Notes: generated from the letters alone by a model not told the origin. Counted from the first letter of the stretch, positions 11,043 through 19,639 are shown. The stretch is 64,000 nucleotides of DNA from Candidatus Korobacter versatilis (GCA_016185395.1 JACPNR010000004.1:434001-498000), one strand, 5' to 3'. Numbers and translations: made by a program.

Positions 11043-13580
11043 GTGGCCTTGTCGCCTGCGCTCACAGCTCGCACCACACCTCCGAAGGCCGATCTGCGCG
11101 GCCTTTCCGCCGCGGAGGTCCGTTCGCGGCAACAACTCGAAGGCTACAACGAGCTTCCCACTCGCGGACCGAGTTCGCTGCCCCGGCTGGTCATCCACGT
11201 AGTGCGTGAGCCCATGCTCGCACTGCTTCTGGCGGTCGGCGTGGTCTACGTCTTCCTCGGTGACCTACGCGAGGCCGTTGCACTGCTCGTCGCCAGTCTG
11301 CTGATGCTGACCATCACGCTGGTGCAGGAGTACCGCACGGACCGCACTCTCTTCGCGCTGCGCAATCTGGCCAGTCCGCGCGCGTTGGTGCTCCGCGATG
11401 GCGAACAGGTGCGCATCGCCGCGCGCGAGGTCGTGCGCGGCGACGTGGTCCTGATCGCGGAAGGTGACCGCGTCCCGGCGGACGGCGCCTTACTCGCGGC
11501 CGTAAACCTTTCGGCAGATGAGTCGCTGCTCACCGGCGAGTCGCTCTCCGTCTCGAAATCCGCGGACAGCCCGGGAGAACAGCGACTTCTGTTTGCCAGC
11601 ACCCTCGTGACGCAGGGATACGGCAGCTTCGAGGTCACAGCGATCGGGGCAGGCACACGCGTCGGCGCCATCGGCGCCTCCACGGCTGCGATCGCTCCCG
11701 AGAGGACACCCCTGCAACGCGAGATTGGCCGCTGGGTCACGGTGCTCGCCATCCTCGGCCTCCTGAGCTGCGCTGTACTGATGCTCGCGTATGTACTGCT
11801 CGGCCGCGGCTGGCTCAACGGCGTGCTGGCGGGCCTCACGCTCGCCATCTCGATGATCCCGGAAGAGCTGCCCGTCATCCTCACGGTGTTCTTCGCGCTC
11901 GGCGCGTGGCGCATTGCACAGCGTCGCGTGTTGGCGCGCCGCATCGCTGCCATCGAAGCTCTTGGCGCCGCGACCGTGCTGTGCGTGGACAAGACCGGCA
12001 CGCTGACCATGAACAGGATGTCGGTGGCCCGCCTGTTCGTCTCCGGGCAACAGGCCGACGTCTCGGGCGGCGCCGAGGTTCCGGAAGGGTTCCACGATCT
12101 CGCGAAGAGCATGTTCCTGGCCTCGCGCGAGAACGTCGCTGACCCGATGGAGGTAGCATTCCGCGAATTCAGCAGCGGCTTTGCGCCGGGTGTTCCGTCG
12201 GACCTTTCGGCGGCGCGCGAATATCCATTGACCAGCGCAGTCCCGGCGATGTCGCGCGCGTGGGGCTCCAGGCTGGACCGCTATCAGGTTGCAGCGAAGG
12301 GCGCGCCCGAAGTCATCGCGAGGTTCTGCCGGCTCGATGCCGTCGCGACCGAGTCGGTGCTCCGGGCTGTCCGCTCGATGGCGGGCAATGGCCTGCGCGT
12401 GCTCGGCGTGGCCGCGGGCGAGCACAACGGAGAGCTTCCCGCTTCGCAGCAAGAATTCGTATTCCGCTTTGCCGGGCTGGTTGGCGTCGCGGACCCGGTA
12501 CGGGGAGGGGTGCCGGAAGCCGTCCGTTCGGCGCATGAGGCCGGGATCCGCGTGGTGATCGTGACCGGCGACCACCTCGCGACGGCACAGGATGTTGCCC
12601 GCCAAGCCGGGTTGGCCGATCGCGAGCGCGCTCTGACCGGGCAGGACATCGCGCGCATGAGCGACGCCGAACTGAAAGACGCTGCCGCAAGCACGGTCAT
12701 TTTTTCCCGCATCACTCCCGAGCAGAAGCTGCGCATCCTGCGGGCGCTGCAGGCCGCCGGCGAGGTCGTGGGCATGACTGGCGATGGCGTGAACGACGCG
12801 CCCGCACTCAAGGCGGCCGACGCCGGCATCGCCATGGGCGCTCGCGGTACCGACGTTGCTCGCGAAGCCGCGGCCCTGGTGTTGCTCGACGACAACTTCG
12901 CCTCCATCATCGCCGCCATCGCGCTCGGCCGCCAGATCTACGCCAACATCCGCAAGGCCATCACTTACGCGCTCGCCATCCACGTCCCCATCATGGGCCT
13001 GGCGCTGCTGCCTGTGTTGCTCCAGTGGCCCACGCTGTTGCTGCCGCTGCACATCGTTTTGCTGGAGTTGGTCATCGACCCGGCATGCGCGATCGCTTTT
13101 GAGGCGGAACCGGCGGACCCTTCGAGCATGCGGCGACCACCGCGCAGTGCTCGCGCGAAGCTCCTCGACCGCCGCCGCGCCGGGTTGGCATTCCTGGAGG
13201 GTGGGGGCGTCCTCGCCGTCCTGCTCGTCGCCTACGGAATTTGTCTGGGGGAGGGTTACCCGGTAGCTGAAGCTCGTACCCTTGTATTCGTCGCGCTGAT
13301 TGTCGCCAACCTGGCGCTCATCTGGACGAACCGGTCTTCCCGGCGAACCATCCCGCAGCTACTTGCTTCCGCCAACAGACCGCTATGGTACGTCACTGCC
13401 GGAGCGCTGCTCACCGTCGTGCTGCTGCTCTCCGTGCCGTTGCTACGAGAACTCTTCGGCTTTACCGGGTGGAGTTGGGAAGTTGGCGTGGCGGTGCTGG
13501 CCGGTGCGAACACCGTGTTCTGGTTTGAACTGCTGAAACTCTTCCGGCCGCGTCATCCCGCGTCGACTATGCCGGCCTAG
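11043..13580 (+). CDS. Cation-transporting P-type ATPase (P2-like)
   Basis: An 845-residue membrane pump with a cation-ATPase N-terminal domain (LSAAEVRSRQQLEGYNELP). The actuator motif is LTGES, the M4 ion-site segment is PEELPVILTVFFALGAWR, the phosphorylation site is DKTGTLT (D316), and the hinge is MTGDGVND. C-terminal membrane helices include ELVIDPACAIAFEAEP in place of the Ca2+-pump M6 pattern. It moves a cation across the inner membrane using ATP; the ion is not assignable from these motifs, though the layout is that of Ca2+/Mg2+/H+-type bacterial P2/P3 pumps. The GTG start one base after the usp stop implies coupling. It is followed by a 129-base convergent gap with no clear terminator. 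Confidence 0.9.
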   Translation: MALSPALTARTTPPKADLRGLSAAEVRSRQQLEGYNELPTRGPSSLPRLVIHVVREPMLALLLAVGVVYVFLGDLREAVALLVASLLMLTITLVQEYRTDRTLFALRNLASPRALVLRDGEQVRIAAREVVRGDVVLIAEGDRVPADGALLAAVNLSADESLLTGESLSVSKSADSPGEQRLLFASTLVTQGYGSFEVTAIGAGTRVGAIGASTAAIAPERTPLQREIGRWVTVLAILGLLSCAVLMLAYVLLGRGWLNGVLAGLTLAISMIPEELPVILTVFFALGAWRIAQRRVLARRIAAIEALGAATVLCVDKTGTLTMNRMSVARLFVSGQQADVSGGAEVPEGFHDLAKSMFLASRENVADPMEVAFREFSSGFAPGVPSDLSAAREYPLTSAVPAMSRAWGSRLDRYQVAAKGAPEVIARFCRLDAVATESVLRAVRSMAGNGLRVLGVAAGEHNGELPASQQEFVFRFAGLVGVADPVRGGVPEAVRSAHEAGIRVVIVTGDHLATAQDVARQAGLADRERALTGQDIARMSDAELKDAAASTVIFSRITPEQKLRILRALQAAGEVVGMTGDGVNDAPALKAADAGIAMGARGTDVAREAAALVLLDDNFASIIAAIALGRQIYANIRKAITYALAIHVPIMGLALLPVLLQWPTLLLPLHIVLLELVIDPACAIAFEAEPADPSSMRRPPRSARAKLLDRRRAGLAFLEGGGVLAVLLVAYGICLGEGYPVAEARTLVFVALIVANLALIWTNRSSRRTIPQLLASANRPLWYVTAGALLTVVLLLSVPLLRELFGFTGWSWEVGVAVLAGANTVFWFELLKLFRPRHPASTMPA

Positions 13581-13709
13581 CCACCGCAGCGGGGGCTGCT
13601 GCGCCATTTCCATTGTGTAAGTGCAGGCAAGGAAAACGGGGCGCCCTTGGACGGAACGCCTCGCATGTTGTATCGCGGCGCGATTGGGTGTGCTGCCATG
13701 GCAGGCCGG

Positions 13710-14822
13710 TCAGTTCACCGTTCCCGGCGGGTTGTAGGAGCAGCACGGGTCCGAACTGAGCGGGTCGCCATTGAAAGCGTAGGCGCGGGCACGCGAACCG
13801 CCACATATTTCGCGGAACTCGCACACACCGCACTTCCCTTTCAACTGGTCTGGATCACGCAGGGCCATGAACAGCGATGACTTTCGATAGATCGCCGCCA
13901 AGCCCTCCCACAACACGTTCCCCGCCGGCAGCGGCAGGAAGCCACTTGGGAATACCTGACCAACGTGGCTCACGAACATAAAGCCTTTCCCGTCGCCAAA
14001 GCCGCTTTGCGCGCTGGCGAGCATCTCCGGCAGCGTTCCGGGGCCGGCGGCTTCTGCCTTCTTCTGGAGGACGAAGCGGCGGTAGTGCGGGGCTTCCGTC
14101 GTCTTGATGCGGAACGGCATGCGCTGCGACAACTCCCACATGCGCGCAAACACTTCTTCGTGCTCCTCCGGCGTGAGCAGGTCGGCGGCCTGGCCGCGTC
14201 CGACGGGGACGAGGAAGAACAGGCTCCACTGGACGACCTTCTGCTCGGCCAGCAACTGGGCCATGGCTTCGAGGTCGTGCGCGTTGCGACGCGAGATGGT
14301 GGTGTTGATCTGCAGCGGCAGGTGGACTTCGCTCGCCCACTTCGCGGTCTCGATCGTCTTCGCCCACGAGCCGGCAACGCCGCGCGTGCCGTCGTGCAGC
14401 TGGGGAGTGGAACCGTCGAGGCTCAGCGCCAGCCGTGCCAGTCCAGCCTCTTTCAGTTTGCGGACAGCCTCGCGCGTGAGCAGCGGCGTGGCGGAAGGCG
14501 TGAGGCAAGGCTTCAGTCCCTTGCTCACCGCGTATTTGATCTGCGCGAACAGGTCGGGGCGCTTCAACGGGTCGCCGCCCGTGAGCACGAAGATGGGGAC
14601 GCCCATCTCGGCCACCTGGTCGATGAGGTGATACCCCTCCGCCACGGAGAGCTCGAGCGCGGCGCGGTTCGGCTGCGCGTTGGCGCGGCAGTGCGCACAT
14701 TTCAAGTCGCACGCCTGCGTCATCTCCCAGATGACGACCAACGGGCGCTCATTGAATTCCTGCCTCAGCTCGCGGCGTCTCGGGGAGCGCAGGATGACGG
14801 GTCGGATCAGTTCGGGGCTCAT
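13710..14822 (-). CDS. Radical SAM protein with SPASM-type C-terminus (AhbD/NirJ-like)
   Basis: 370 residues. The radical-SAM cluster motif CDLKCAHC sits near residue 38, followed by the SAM-binding FVLTGGDPLKRPD and a partial TIM barrel. A C-terminal Cys-rich auxiliary cluster region (CGVCEFREICGGSRARAY ... DPCCSY) resembles SPASM/twitch domains. Relatives act in heme or heme d1 synthesis (AhbD, NirJ) or in peptide and protein maturation; the exact substrate cannot be read here. Its start overlaps the stop of the Fe-S repair gene by 4 bases, making it the third gene of the ywiC-ric-rSAM operon. A role in anaerobic heme or Fe-S metabolism fits the context. Confidence 0.85.
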   Translation of the reverse strand: MSPELIRPVILRSPRRRELRQEFNERPLVVIWEMTQACDLKCAHCRANAQPNRAALELSVAEGYHLIDQVAEMGVPIFVLTGGDPLKRPDLFAQIKYAVSKGLKPCLTPSATPLLTREAVRKLKEAGLARLALSLDGSTPQLHDGTRGVAGSWAKTIETAKWASEVHLPLQINTTISRRNAHDLEAMAQLLAEQKVVQWSLFFLVPVGRGQAADLLTPEEHEEVFARMWELSQRMPFRIKTTEAPHYRRFVLQKKAEAAGPGTLPEMLASAQSGFGDGKGFMFVSHVGQVFPSGFLPLPAGNVLWEGLAAIYRKSSLFMALRDPDQLKGKCGVCEFREICGGSRARAYAFNGDPLSSDPCCSYNPPGTVN

Positions 14823-15568
14823 TGGCCCTCCTTGGCGGCGCCACGCAGGCTCTCTTCCAACCCCTGCGCCCGCGGAAACAAGATGTTGTTCTCCAAATGG
14901 ACGTGTTGATGCAGGTCGCGCTCGAACTCCGCGAGCGTGGCATAGAGCGCGCGGAACGAATTGCAGCCCGTACTGACGACCACGTAGTCGTGAGTGAGCG
15001 CTCGTATGGCCTTCATCTGGGCGCCAACGTCATCATGCTCGAGCTTCAACACACGCACCGGATTTTCAACGCGGCCGAAGGGCGCGGGCGGCAACGGCTG
15101 TTGCGCCAATGCCGCTTCTTCCAACCGCAGGATGTAAGGAAACAACACCTGCTCTTCCTTGAGCATGTGTTGCACCATGCCGTCAGCGACAGTATGGAAG
15201 AACCGCAACAAGGGGCGCAGCTCGCTGTGCGAGGCGCCGTGCGCGGTCATCACCTGGTCGAAGAGCTGGTTGAGACGGCCCAGCGTGCGCCGAACGTACT
15301 GGTGATGGAAGTCGACGATGTGCTCGACCAACTGCGAGAGCGGAACGCTGCGCCAGTCGATGCTGTCCGCCGAACGGTTCTCGCGGCCGACCGCTTCCAG
15401 CTCGCGCTCGACGGCCTCCACCGACACATGCGCCTTTGCGCAGGCCTGCTCGAGCGAGAGTTCACCGCCGCAGCAGTAGTCGATGCCAAACTCTTCGAAT
15501 ACGGCCGCGGCGCGCGGCATTTCGGCAGCGATGGCGGCAACCGTCCTCTTGACCGTGCTAGTAGTCAT
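14819..15568 (-). CDS. ric: Iron-sulfur cluster repair di-iron protein (RIC/ScdA/YtfE)
   Basis: 249 residues with the expected two parts. An N-terminal DUF542 domain contains YCCGG (about 31-35) and LEQAC. A hemerythrin-like four-helix bundle follows, with iron-ligand histidines and carboxylates in HIVDFHHQYV, QHMLKEEQVLFPYI, LKLEHDDVG and DLHQHVHLENNILFPRA. RIC proteins repair Fe-S clusters damaged by nitric oxide or oxidants. It is encoded between a YwiC-like membrane protein and a radical SAM enzyme, downstream of a Crp/Fnr-type site, which supports induction under low-oxygen or nitrosative conditions. Confidence 0.93.
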   Translation of the reverse strand: MTTSTVKRTVAAIAAEMPRAAAVFEEFGIDYCCGGELSLEQACAKAHVSVEAVERELEAVGRENRSADSIDWRSVPLSQLVEHIVDFHHQYVRRTLGRLNQLFDQVMTAHGASHSELRPLLRFFHTVADGMVQHMLKEEQVLFPYILRLEEAALAQQPLPPAPFGRVENPVRVLKLEHDDVGAQMKAIRALTHDYVVVSTGCNSFRALYATLAEFERDLHQHVHLENNILFPRAQGLEESLRGAAKEGQ

Positions 15569-15647
15569 CCTTCACCTCTGGCCTTTGAATCTAGGCGCGT
15601 GCGCGCTCGCCGACCGTGACCCTTCCCACCACTTCCCGTGATGGACA

Positions 15648-16499
15648 TCACACTGCGATCCCCATGCCGAGACCGCCGACGGCGATGGCGGTGTACGCCA
15701 GCTCGGTAAAGCCAAGCCGTCGGAATGACACGCGATTCCCGTTTCGCAGAAAATGCCAGAAGCCGCGCACCAGCATGGGCGCGAACCCAAGGAGAGCAAC
15801 CGGCGTGAGCAGGCCGCGTTGCACGGCTAGCGCGAGCGCGACCACGGTAAAGCTCTGGAACAACAAGAAGAGCCAGCCGGTGCGCCAGCGCGCCACCCGG
15901 GTCCCGTTCTGCAATGTGGCGACCTTGAGATGGACGAAGCTGACTTGATCGGCTGTGATAAATGCCGCGCCAGCCAGCGCACAGAGCAGCGTGGTACGGC
16001 GGATGCCAGTGCCCGCCAAAGCGATACAAGCCAGGGGCGCGCCCGCGGCCATGGCGAGCGCCGCGAGCAACTGCGCGCTGCGCTTCGAGATGCCGGTGGA
16101 CCAGCTCGCGCCGTAAGCCGCCGCGGCGACGATGCCGGCGAGCAGGACGGGAACAATGGGCAAGAGGGACAAAACCAAGCCTGTCGCGACCAGGGCGACG
16201 GTTCCAAACCATGCGACTCGAGCGTCGGTCGCGCGGCGTTCGCGCTCATTGGCGACGCGCACCACGCCGTGTCCGATGCGCGCTTCAAGCGGAGTGCGCA
16301 GCAAGAAGAGGGCGACTGCCGCTACCACAAATGCCGACCAGGACATCCAGTCGCTGCCCGCGGCGCGCCGCGCAACGATGGTCCCGAGCAGAAGCGGTGC
16401 GCTCAGCAAGCCCCATGCGCCATGCTCGCGCGGCCAGAGGACGGCGGCGCGTACGCGCTCTATGGAAAGCTCCTGCTCAACGAGGGCTTGGCTGCTCAC
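15648..16499 (-). CDS. YwiC-like integral membrane protein
   Basis: 283 residues with about eight to nine predicted membrane helices. The hallmark PREHGAWGLLSAPLLLG near the N-terminus identifies the YwiC-like family (in Bacillus, ywiC lies next to fnr and nar genes). Function is unknown; membrane transport or a respiratory accessory role has been suggested only by neighbourhood. It is the first gene of a minus-strand operon with ric and a radical SAM gene, with a Crp/Fnr-like palindrome 57-72 bases upstream of its start and the regulator gene next door. The recurrent association of YwiC with Fnr, seen in an unrelated phylum, is notable. Confidence 0.8.
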   Translation of the reverse strand: MSSQALVEQELSIERVRAAVLWPREHGAWGLLSAPLLLGTIVARRAAGSDWMSWSAFVVAAVALFLLRTPLEARIGHGVVRVANERERRATDARVAWFGTVALVATGLVLSLLPIVPVLLAGIVAAAAYGASWSTGISKRSAQLLAALAMAAGAPLACIALAGTGIRRTTLLCALAGAAFITADQVSFVHLKVATLQNGTRVARWRTGWLFLLFQSFTVVALALAVQRGLLTPVALLGFAPMLVRGFWHFLRNGNRVSFRRLGFTELAYTAIAVGGLGMGIAV

Positions 16500-16555
16500 G
16501 GGGACATCATCGCGGAGAGCAGCGGTCGCTTACGGTGACGGACTTTACGCTATGT

Positions 16556-16571
16556 AGTGACGTATGTCACA
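16556..16571. promoter_or_regulatory. Crp/Fnr-type operator (one mismatch) upstream of ywiC-ric-rSAM
   Basis: AGTGA-N6-TCACA, one mismatch from the palindrome at 4908 and 17403. It lies in the 129-base gap between the regulator stop and the ywiC start, centred about 64 bases before ywiC. Confidence 0.5.
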
Positions 16572-16628
16572 AATCCGGGAAAGGCAGGCCGGAGCTGATT
16601 AGGGTTCGTGCGCAGGCGGTGGCAGGAT

Positions 16629-17345
16629 CTACGAGCTGACCATGCGGGCGAGGGCGTCGTGGTCCTTCAAACTGATGGATGAACCTTTTACCGTGATCAG
16701 CTTGCGCTTCTTGAGGTCGGCGAAGATGCGGGTCACGGTCTCGCGCGAGCTGCCGATGAGCTGCGCGAGCTCCTCGTGGGTGAGGGACACGTTGATCTTC
16801 CCGTTCGCGGATCCTTTGCCGCCGTGGTCGTCCCATTCGAGCAGCAGTTTCACGAGCTTCTCCGTGGCCGAACGCGAGAGCCCGAGCGAGCGTATCTCCT
16901 CATAGGCGGAATGGTAATTCCGGCTCAGTTCCTGGGCCACGCGCAGCGCGGCGTCGCCATGTTTTTGCAGGAAATCGAGAAAGTCCTGGCGGCGGATGAA
17001 ATTTGCCTGCGTCGGCTCGAGCAGCTCCGCCGTTACTTCGTACGGCTTGCCCGAGACCGAGGCGCTCAATCCCAGCACCTCGCCCGCTTCGGCGATGCGG
17101 ATGATGATGCTCTTGCCTTCCTTCGAGGTCGTGGTCAGCTTCGCCCGCCCGCCGCAGACGATGAAAATGCCGCGTGGCAGCTGGCCTTCCACAAAGAGCA
17201 GGGCGCCTTTCGGATAGGACGCCGTGGTCTTGATCGCGTCGAGCGTCTTCAGGCTCGCGGGCTGCAGGTTGCAGAACAGGTAGTCCTGCCGCATGGTGCA
17301 GCTCAGGCAGCTCTCGATGATGTCCAGGCCGTATGGGGACTTCAT
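16629..17345 (-). CDS. Crp/Fnr-family transcriptional regulator with N-terminal cysteines
   Basis: 238 residues from the ATG at 17345, where the FNR-like N-terminus begins. Cysteines C13, C16 and C25 (C-x2-C-x8-C) precede a cyclic-nucleotide-like beta roll (about 30-125), a dimer helix and a winged helix (about 185-235). An additional cysteine, C64, lies in IVCGGRAKL. E. coli FNR has its fourth ligand (C122) near the end of the beta roll; that position is not Cys here, so C64 is the best candidate for an unusual fourth ligand. The recognition helix RETVTR (201-206) matches CRP (RETVGR) rather than FNR, predicting TGTGA half-sites. Such palindromes occur in its own divergent promoter and three other gaps. 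It is probably a redox or O2/NO sensor. Confidence 0.88.
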   Translation of the reverse strand: MKSPYGLDIIESCLSCTMRQDYLFCNLQPASLKTLDAIKTTASYPKGALLFVEGQLPRGIFIVCGGRAKLTTTSKEGKSIIIRIAEAGEVLGLSASVSGKPYEVTAELLEPTQANFIRRQDFLDFLQKHGDAALRVAQELSRNYHSAYEEIRSLGLSRSATEKLVKLLLEWDDHGGKGSANGKINVSLTHEELAQLIGSSRETVTRIFADLKKRKLITVKGSSISLKDHDALARMVSS

Positions 17346-17402
17346 GGATTGATATCGTAATAATACCCCCAGATTCTCCCACCATCCACAGTCACTTTGC
17401 TT

Positions 17403-17418
17403 TGTGACGCGGCTCACA
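17403..17418. promoter_or_regulatory. Crp/Fnr-type operator in the fnr / Cys-rich divergent promoter
   Basis: A perfect TGTGA-N6-TCACA palindrome centred about 65 bases upstream of the regulator start and 58 bases upstream of the first Cys-rich gene. It could serve both autoregulation and activation of the Cys-rich pair. Binding is inferred. Confidence 0.65.
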
Positions 17419-17468
17419 TCGGGTTTCCGGGAGGGGGTAGACAATCGCCGTATCAGCTGGAGGTGAGT

Positions 17469-17915
17469 ATGCGAGCACCAAAGCAGGTTGATTCCTTCGG
17501 CCGGACACCCCTCGAGGTGCTCCAATTCGAGCTCGACTTCGTGGAGCAGGGCGGCTATGGACGCTCGGTCCGGACGCCACGCACGCCGCGCGTTCCATTC
17601 ATGGATTCACCGAGCTGCCTGAACTTCCTCGAAGCCGACCGCCCGCACGCGTGCAATGGATGCGCCCTTATGGAGTTCGTCCCGGAAGCGGCGCAGGGCG
17701 AGGCCGTTCCCTGCCACCATATCCCGCTCGATCCGCAGGGCCACACCATCGCGAGCCTTTACGACCCGAACGACGAGAGCCGCGTGCTCGACGCCGTAGC
17801 GCACTGGCTTCACTTCATCGTTGGCCAATTGCGCTCGGAGCGCCACGCCGCGGAAGACGCCTGCGAGCACCAGGGCTCGAGTTGCCAAACGACGCCGAAG
17901 GACGCGAGTAAGTAA
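17469..17915 (+). CDS. Small Cys-rich protein, unknown family (paralogue 1)
   Basis: 148 residues from the ATG at 17469, which follows a strong GGAGGTGA ribosome site; a longer frame upstream would run through the regulator's operator. I do not recognise the family. The core is shared with the next gene: a helical N-terminus with FELDFVEQGGYGRSVR, then MDSPSCLN, and four cysteines plus a histidine spaced C-x11-C-x2-C-x16-C-x-H (C50, C62, C65, C82, H84), then IPL(D)-GxTI-SLY and a C-terminal amphipathic helix. The pattern suggests a bound metal or Fe-S cluster. There is no signal peptide, so it is probably cytoplasmic. It is divergent from the Crp/Fnr gene and probably controlled by it. Confidence 0.85.
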   Translation: MRAPKQVDSFGRTPLEVLQFELDFVEQGGYGRSVRTPRTPRVPFMDSPSCLNFLEADRPHACNGCALMEFVPEAAQGEAVPCHHIPLDPQGHTIASLYDPNDESRVLDAVAHWLHFIVGQLRSERHAAEDACEHQGSSCQTTPKDASK

Positions 17916-17929
17916 GCAAGGAGGACGCG

Positions 17930-18304
17930 ATGGCGTTCGACGACCGCGATCTTCTCCGGGTACTGCGGGCCGAGCTGGCCTTCCTCGATGCCGGCGGCTA
18001 CGACAAGAGCGTGCCGAAATGGCGCGCGGGACTGATGTTCGAGGATTCACCGAGCTGCCTGAACCACAACGATCCCGCGCGGCACCGGCCGTGCGAGGAG
18101 TGCGTGCTCTCCCACCTTGTCCCGCGTGATGCCCGGTTCACCGCCGTGCCCTGCCGCCACATCTCGCTCGACGCGAATGGCACCACGCTCGACCAGCTCT
18201 ACCGCTCCGCTACGTACGAGGAAACCAAGCAGGCCGTCCGCGAGTGGCTGCGTAATACCATCGCGCAGATGGAGCAGAGCCTCGAGGTCCGCAGCCACCA
18301 CTAG
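17930..18304 (+). CDS. Small Cys-rich protein, unknown family (paralogue 2)
   Basis: 124 residues, clearly homologous to the preceding protein: LAFLDAGGYDKSV, FEDSPSCLN, PCEEC and VPCRHISLD align without gaps across the core. The cysteine spacing is identical (C43, C55, C58, C75, H77: C-x11-C-x2-C-x16-C-x-H). The C-terminus is a helix (REWLRNTIAQMEQSLE) and lacks the longer tail of paralogue 1. It lies 14 bases downstream with its own AAGGAGG-like site, so it belongs to the same transcript. Identical ligand spacing but divergent flanks suggest an old duplication retained for related roles, perhaps hetero-oligomerisation. Function is unknown. Confidence 0.85.
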   Translation: MAFDDRDLLRVLRAELAFLDAGGYDKSVPKWRAGLMFEDSPSCLNHNDPARHRPCEECVLSHLVPRDARFTAVPCRHISLDANGTTLDQLYRSATYEETKQAVREWLRNTIAQMEQSLEVRSHH

Positions 18305-18353
18305 AAGCGCGGTTGCGCTGCCAAAATCCGACGCGGGAACATGAGAAGAAGAA

Positions 18354-18429
18354 TGGTGGCCAGGGACGGAGTCGAACCGCCGACGCCAGCCTTTTCAGGG
18401 CTGCGCTCTACCAACTGAGCTACCTGGCC
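18354..18429 (-). tRNA. tRNA-Phe (GAA)
   Basis: A 76-base cloverleaf on the minus strand. The acceptor stem GGCCAGG pairs with CCTGGCC; the D arm is GCTC..GAGC; the anticodon loop CTGAAAA carries anticodon GAA; the T arm contains GGTTCGACTCC; and the 3' CCA is encoded. Confidence 0.97.
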
Positions 18430-18633
18430 ACACTCGTGCCGCGCGGGCGCGGCTCGTTTCCGGTTCACGCGATGAGGAAGACTGCTTAGGCGGAGCCGTT
18501 GCAGGATGCGTGCGGAAACCTGATTATATCAACTTCGCTTTCTCTCTCAAACCCCCGCCAAAACCAGGTTGCGCCGCTCTCTGCCGTGCTACACTGCCCC
18601 CTCTCCCGCTCAGAACACTCTTAGGGAAGGTGT

Positions 18634-19629
18634 ATGCATTTCCTTCGCGGCCGGCTGTTCTCGCTTCTCGCTGTACGCTTGTTGCTCTCGCTCTTAGCCG
18701 GTGCTCAGACGCCGACTCCGCCGCCCGCGACTCCCGCCACTGTCCAGCAGCTCTCCACTTCTGCCTCCGGCGCGCAAGCCGCTCCCGCGGACGCGTCCCC
18801 CCGGAATCCGAACGACCCAGCCCAGCCGCGCCTGCGTCTCGGCGGCGGTGATCTGATCGACGTGGCCATCTTCGGCGTGCCTGACCTCAGTTCCAAGGGA
18901 CGCATCTCGAATGAGGGCGAGTTCTACATGCCGCTCATCGGCTACAGCAAGCTTGGCGGGTTGAGCGTGGAAGAAGCGCAGGCGCTCATCGAAAAGAAAT
19001 ACATCGAGGGTGGCTTCGTGAAGACTCCGCACGTGACCATCAACGTGCTCGAGTACGTGACGCAGGGCGCGTCCTTGCTCGGCGAAGTCCTGCGCCCGGG
19101 CATCTATCCCGTGCTCGGTTCGCGCCGGCTCTACGACGTCATCTCGGCCGCGGGCGGGTTCACTCCCTCCGCCGGACGGACCGTCACCATCACGCATCGC
19201 GGGTCGCCGCAGACGCCGGTCGTCGTCACCTTCGCGGATACCGCCGACAAAGCCACGGAAGCGAATGTGGAAGTCTTCCCCGGCGACACCATTGTGGTCG
19301 CGAAGGCGCAGGTGGTCTACGTGGTCGGTGAAGTGGGAAGGCCGAGCGGCGTGCTGATGGACAACAAAGGCATGACCGTGCTGAAAGCCCTCGCTCTCGG
19401 AGGCGGCCCGGGGCAGCGCGCCAAGCTCGATGGCTCGAAGCTCATCCGGCGCAACGCCGATGGCACCACGCAGGAGATCCCCGTCCCGCTGAAGCAGATA
19501 CTCTCCGCTAAGGCGAGCGACATCGAGATGAAGCCCGAGGACATCCTCTTCGTCCCCGGACGCAGCGTGTTGGCGCTGCAGACCATCTTGCAGATGGCCG
19601 TCGGGTTGGCAACGCGCATCCCGTATTAG
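18634..19629 (+). CDS. Polysaccharide biosynthesis/export protein (Wza-like, SLBB)
   Basis: 331 residues: signal peptide (about 1-24, LLLSLLAGAQ), a Pro/Ala-rich spacer, and a polysaccharide export domain (about 68-150, LGGGDLIDVAIFGVPDLSSKGRISNEGEF and VEEAQALIEKKY). SLBB-type beta-grasp repeats follow (GASLLGEVLRPGIYPVLGSR and VYVVGEVGRPSGVLMDNKG). It is predicted to sit in the outer membrane or periplasm as the exit channel for an exopolysaccharide. AGGGAAGG precedes the ATG. Convergent with it lie aminotransferase, sugar-phosphate transferase and glycosyltransferase genes on the other strand, consistent with an envelope polysaccharide locus, although no Wzx/Wzy or tyrosine kinase is in view. 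Confidence 0.88.
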   Translation: MHFLRGRLFSLLAVRLLLSLLAGAQTPTPPPATPATVQQLSTSASGAQAAPADASPRNPNDPAQPRLRLGGGDLIDVAIFGVPDLSSKGRISNEGEFYMPLIGYSKLGGLSVEEAQALIEKKYIEGGFVKTPHVTINVLEYVTQGASLLGEVLRPGIYPVLGSRRLYDVISAAGGFTPSAGRTVTITHRGSPQTPVVVTFADTADKATEANVEVFPGDTIVVAKAQVVYVVGEVGRPSGVLMDNKGMTVLKALALGGGPGQRAKLDGSKLIRRNADGTTQEIPVPLKQILSAKASDIEMKPEDILFVPGRSVLALQTILQMAVGLATRIPY

Positions 19630-19639
19630 CGGCCGCCGT

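Noticed and set aside
17349-17362. Classic Fnr box (TTGAT-N4-ATCAA) near the regulator start
   Set aside because: TTGAT is followed by a poor second half; the TGTGA-N6-TCACA site in the same gap is exact and fits the recognition helix.
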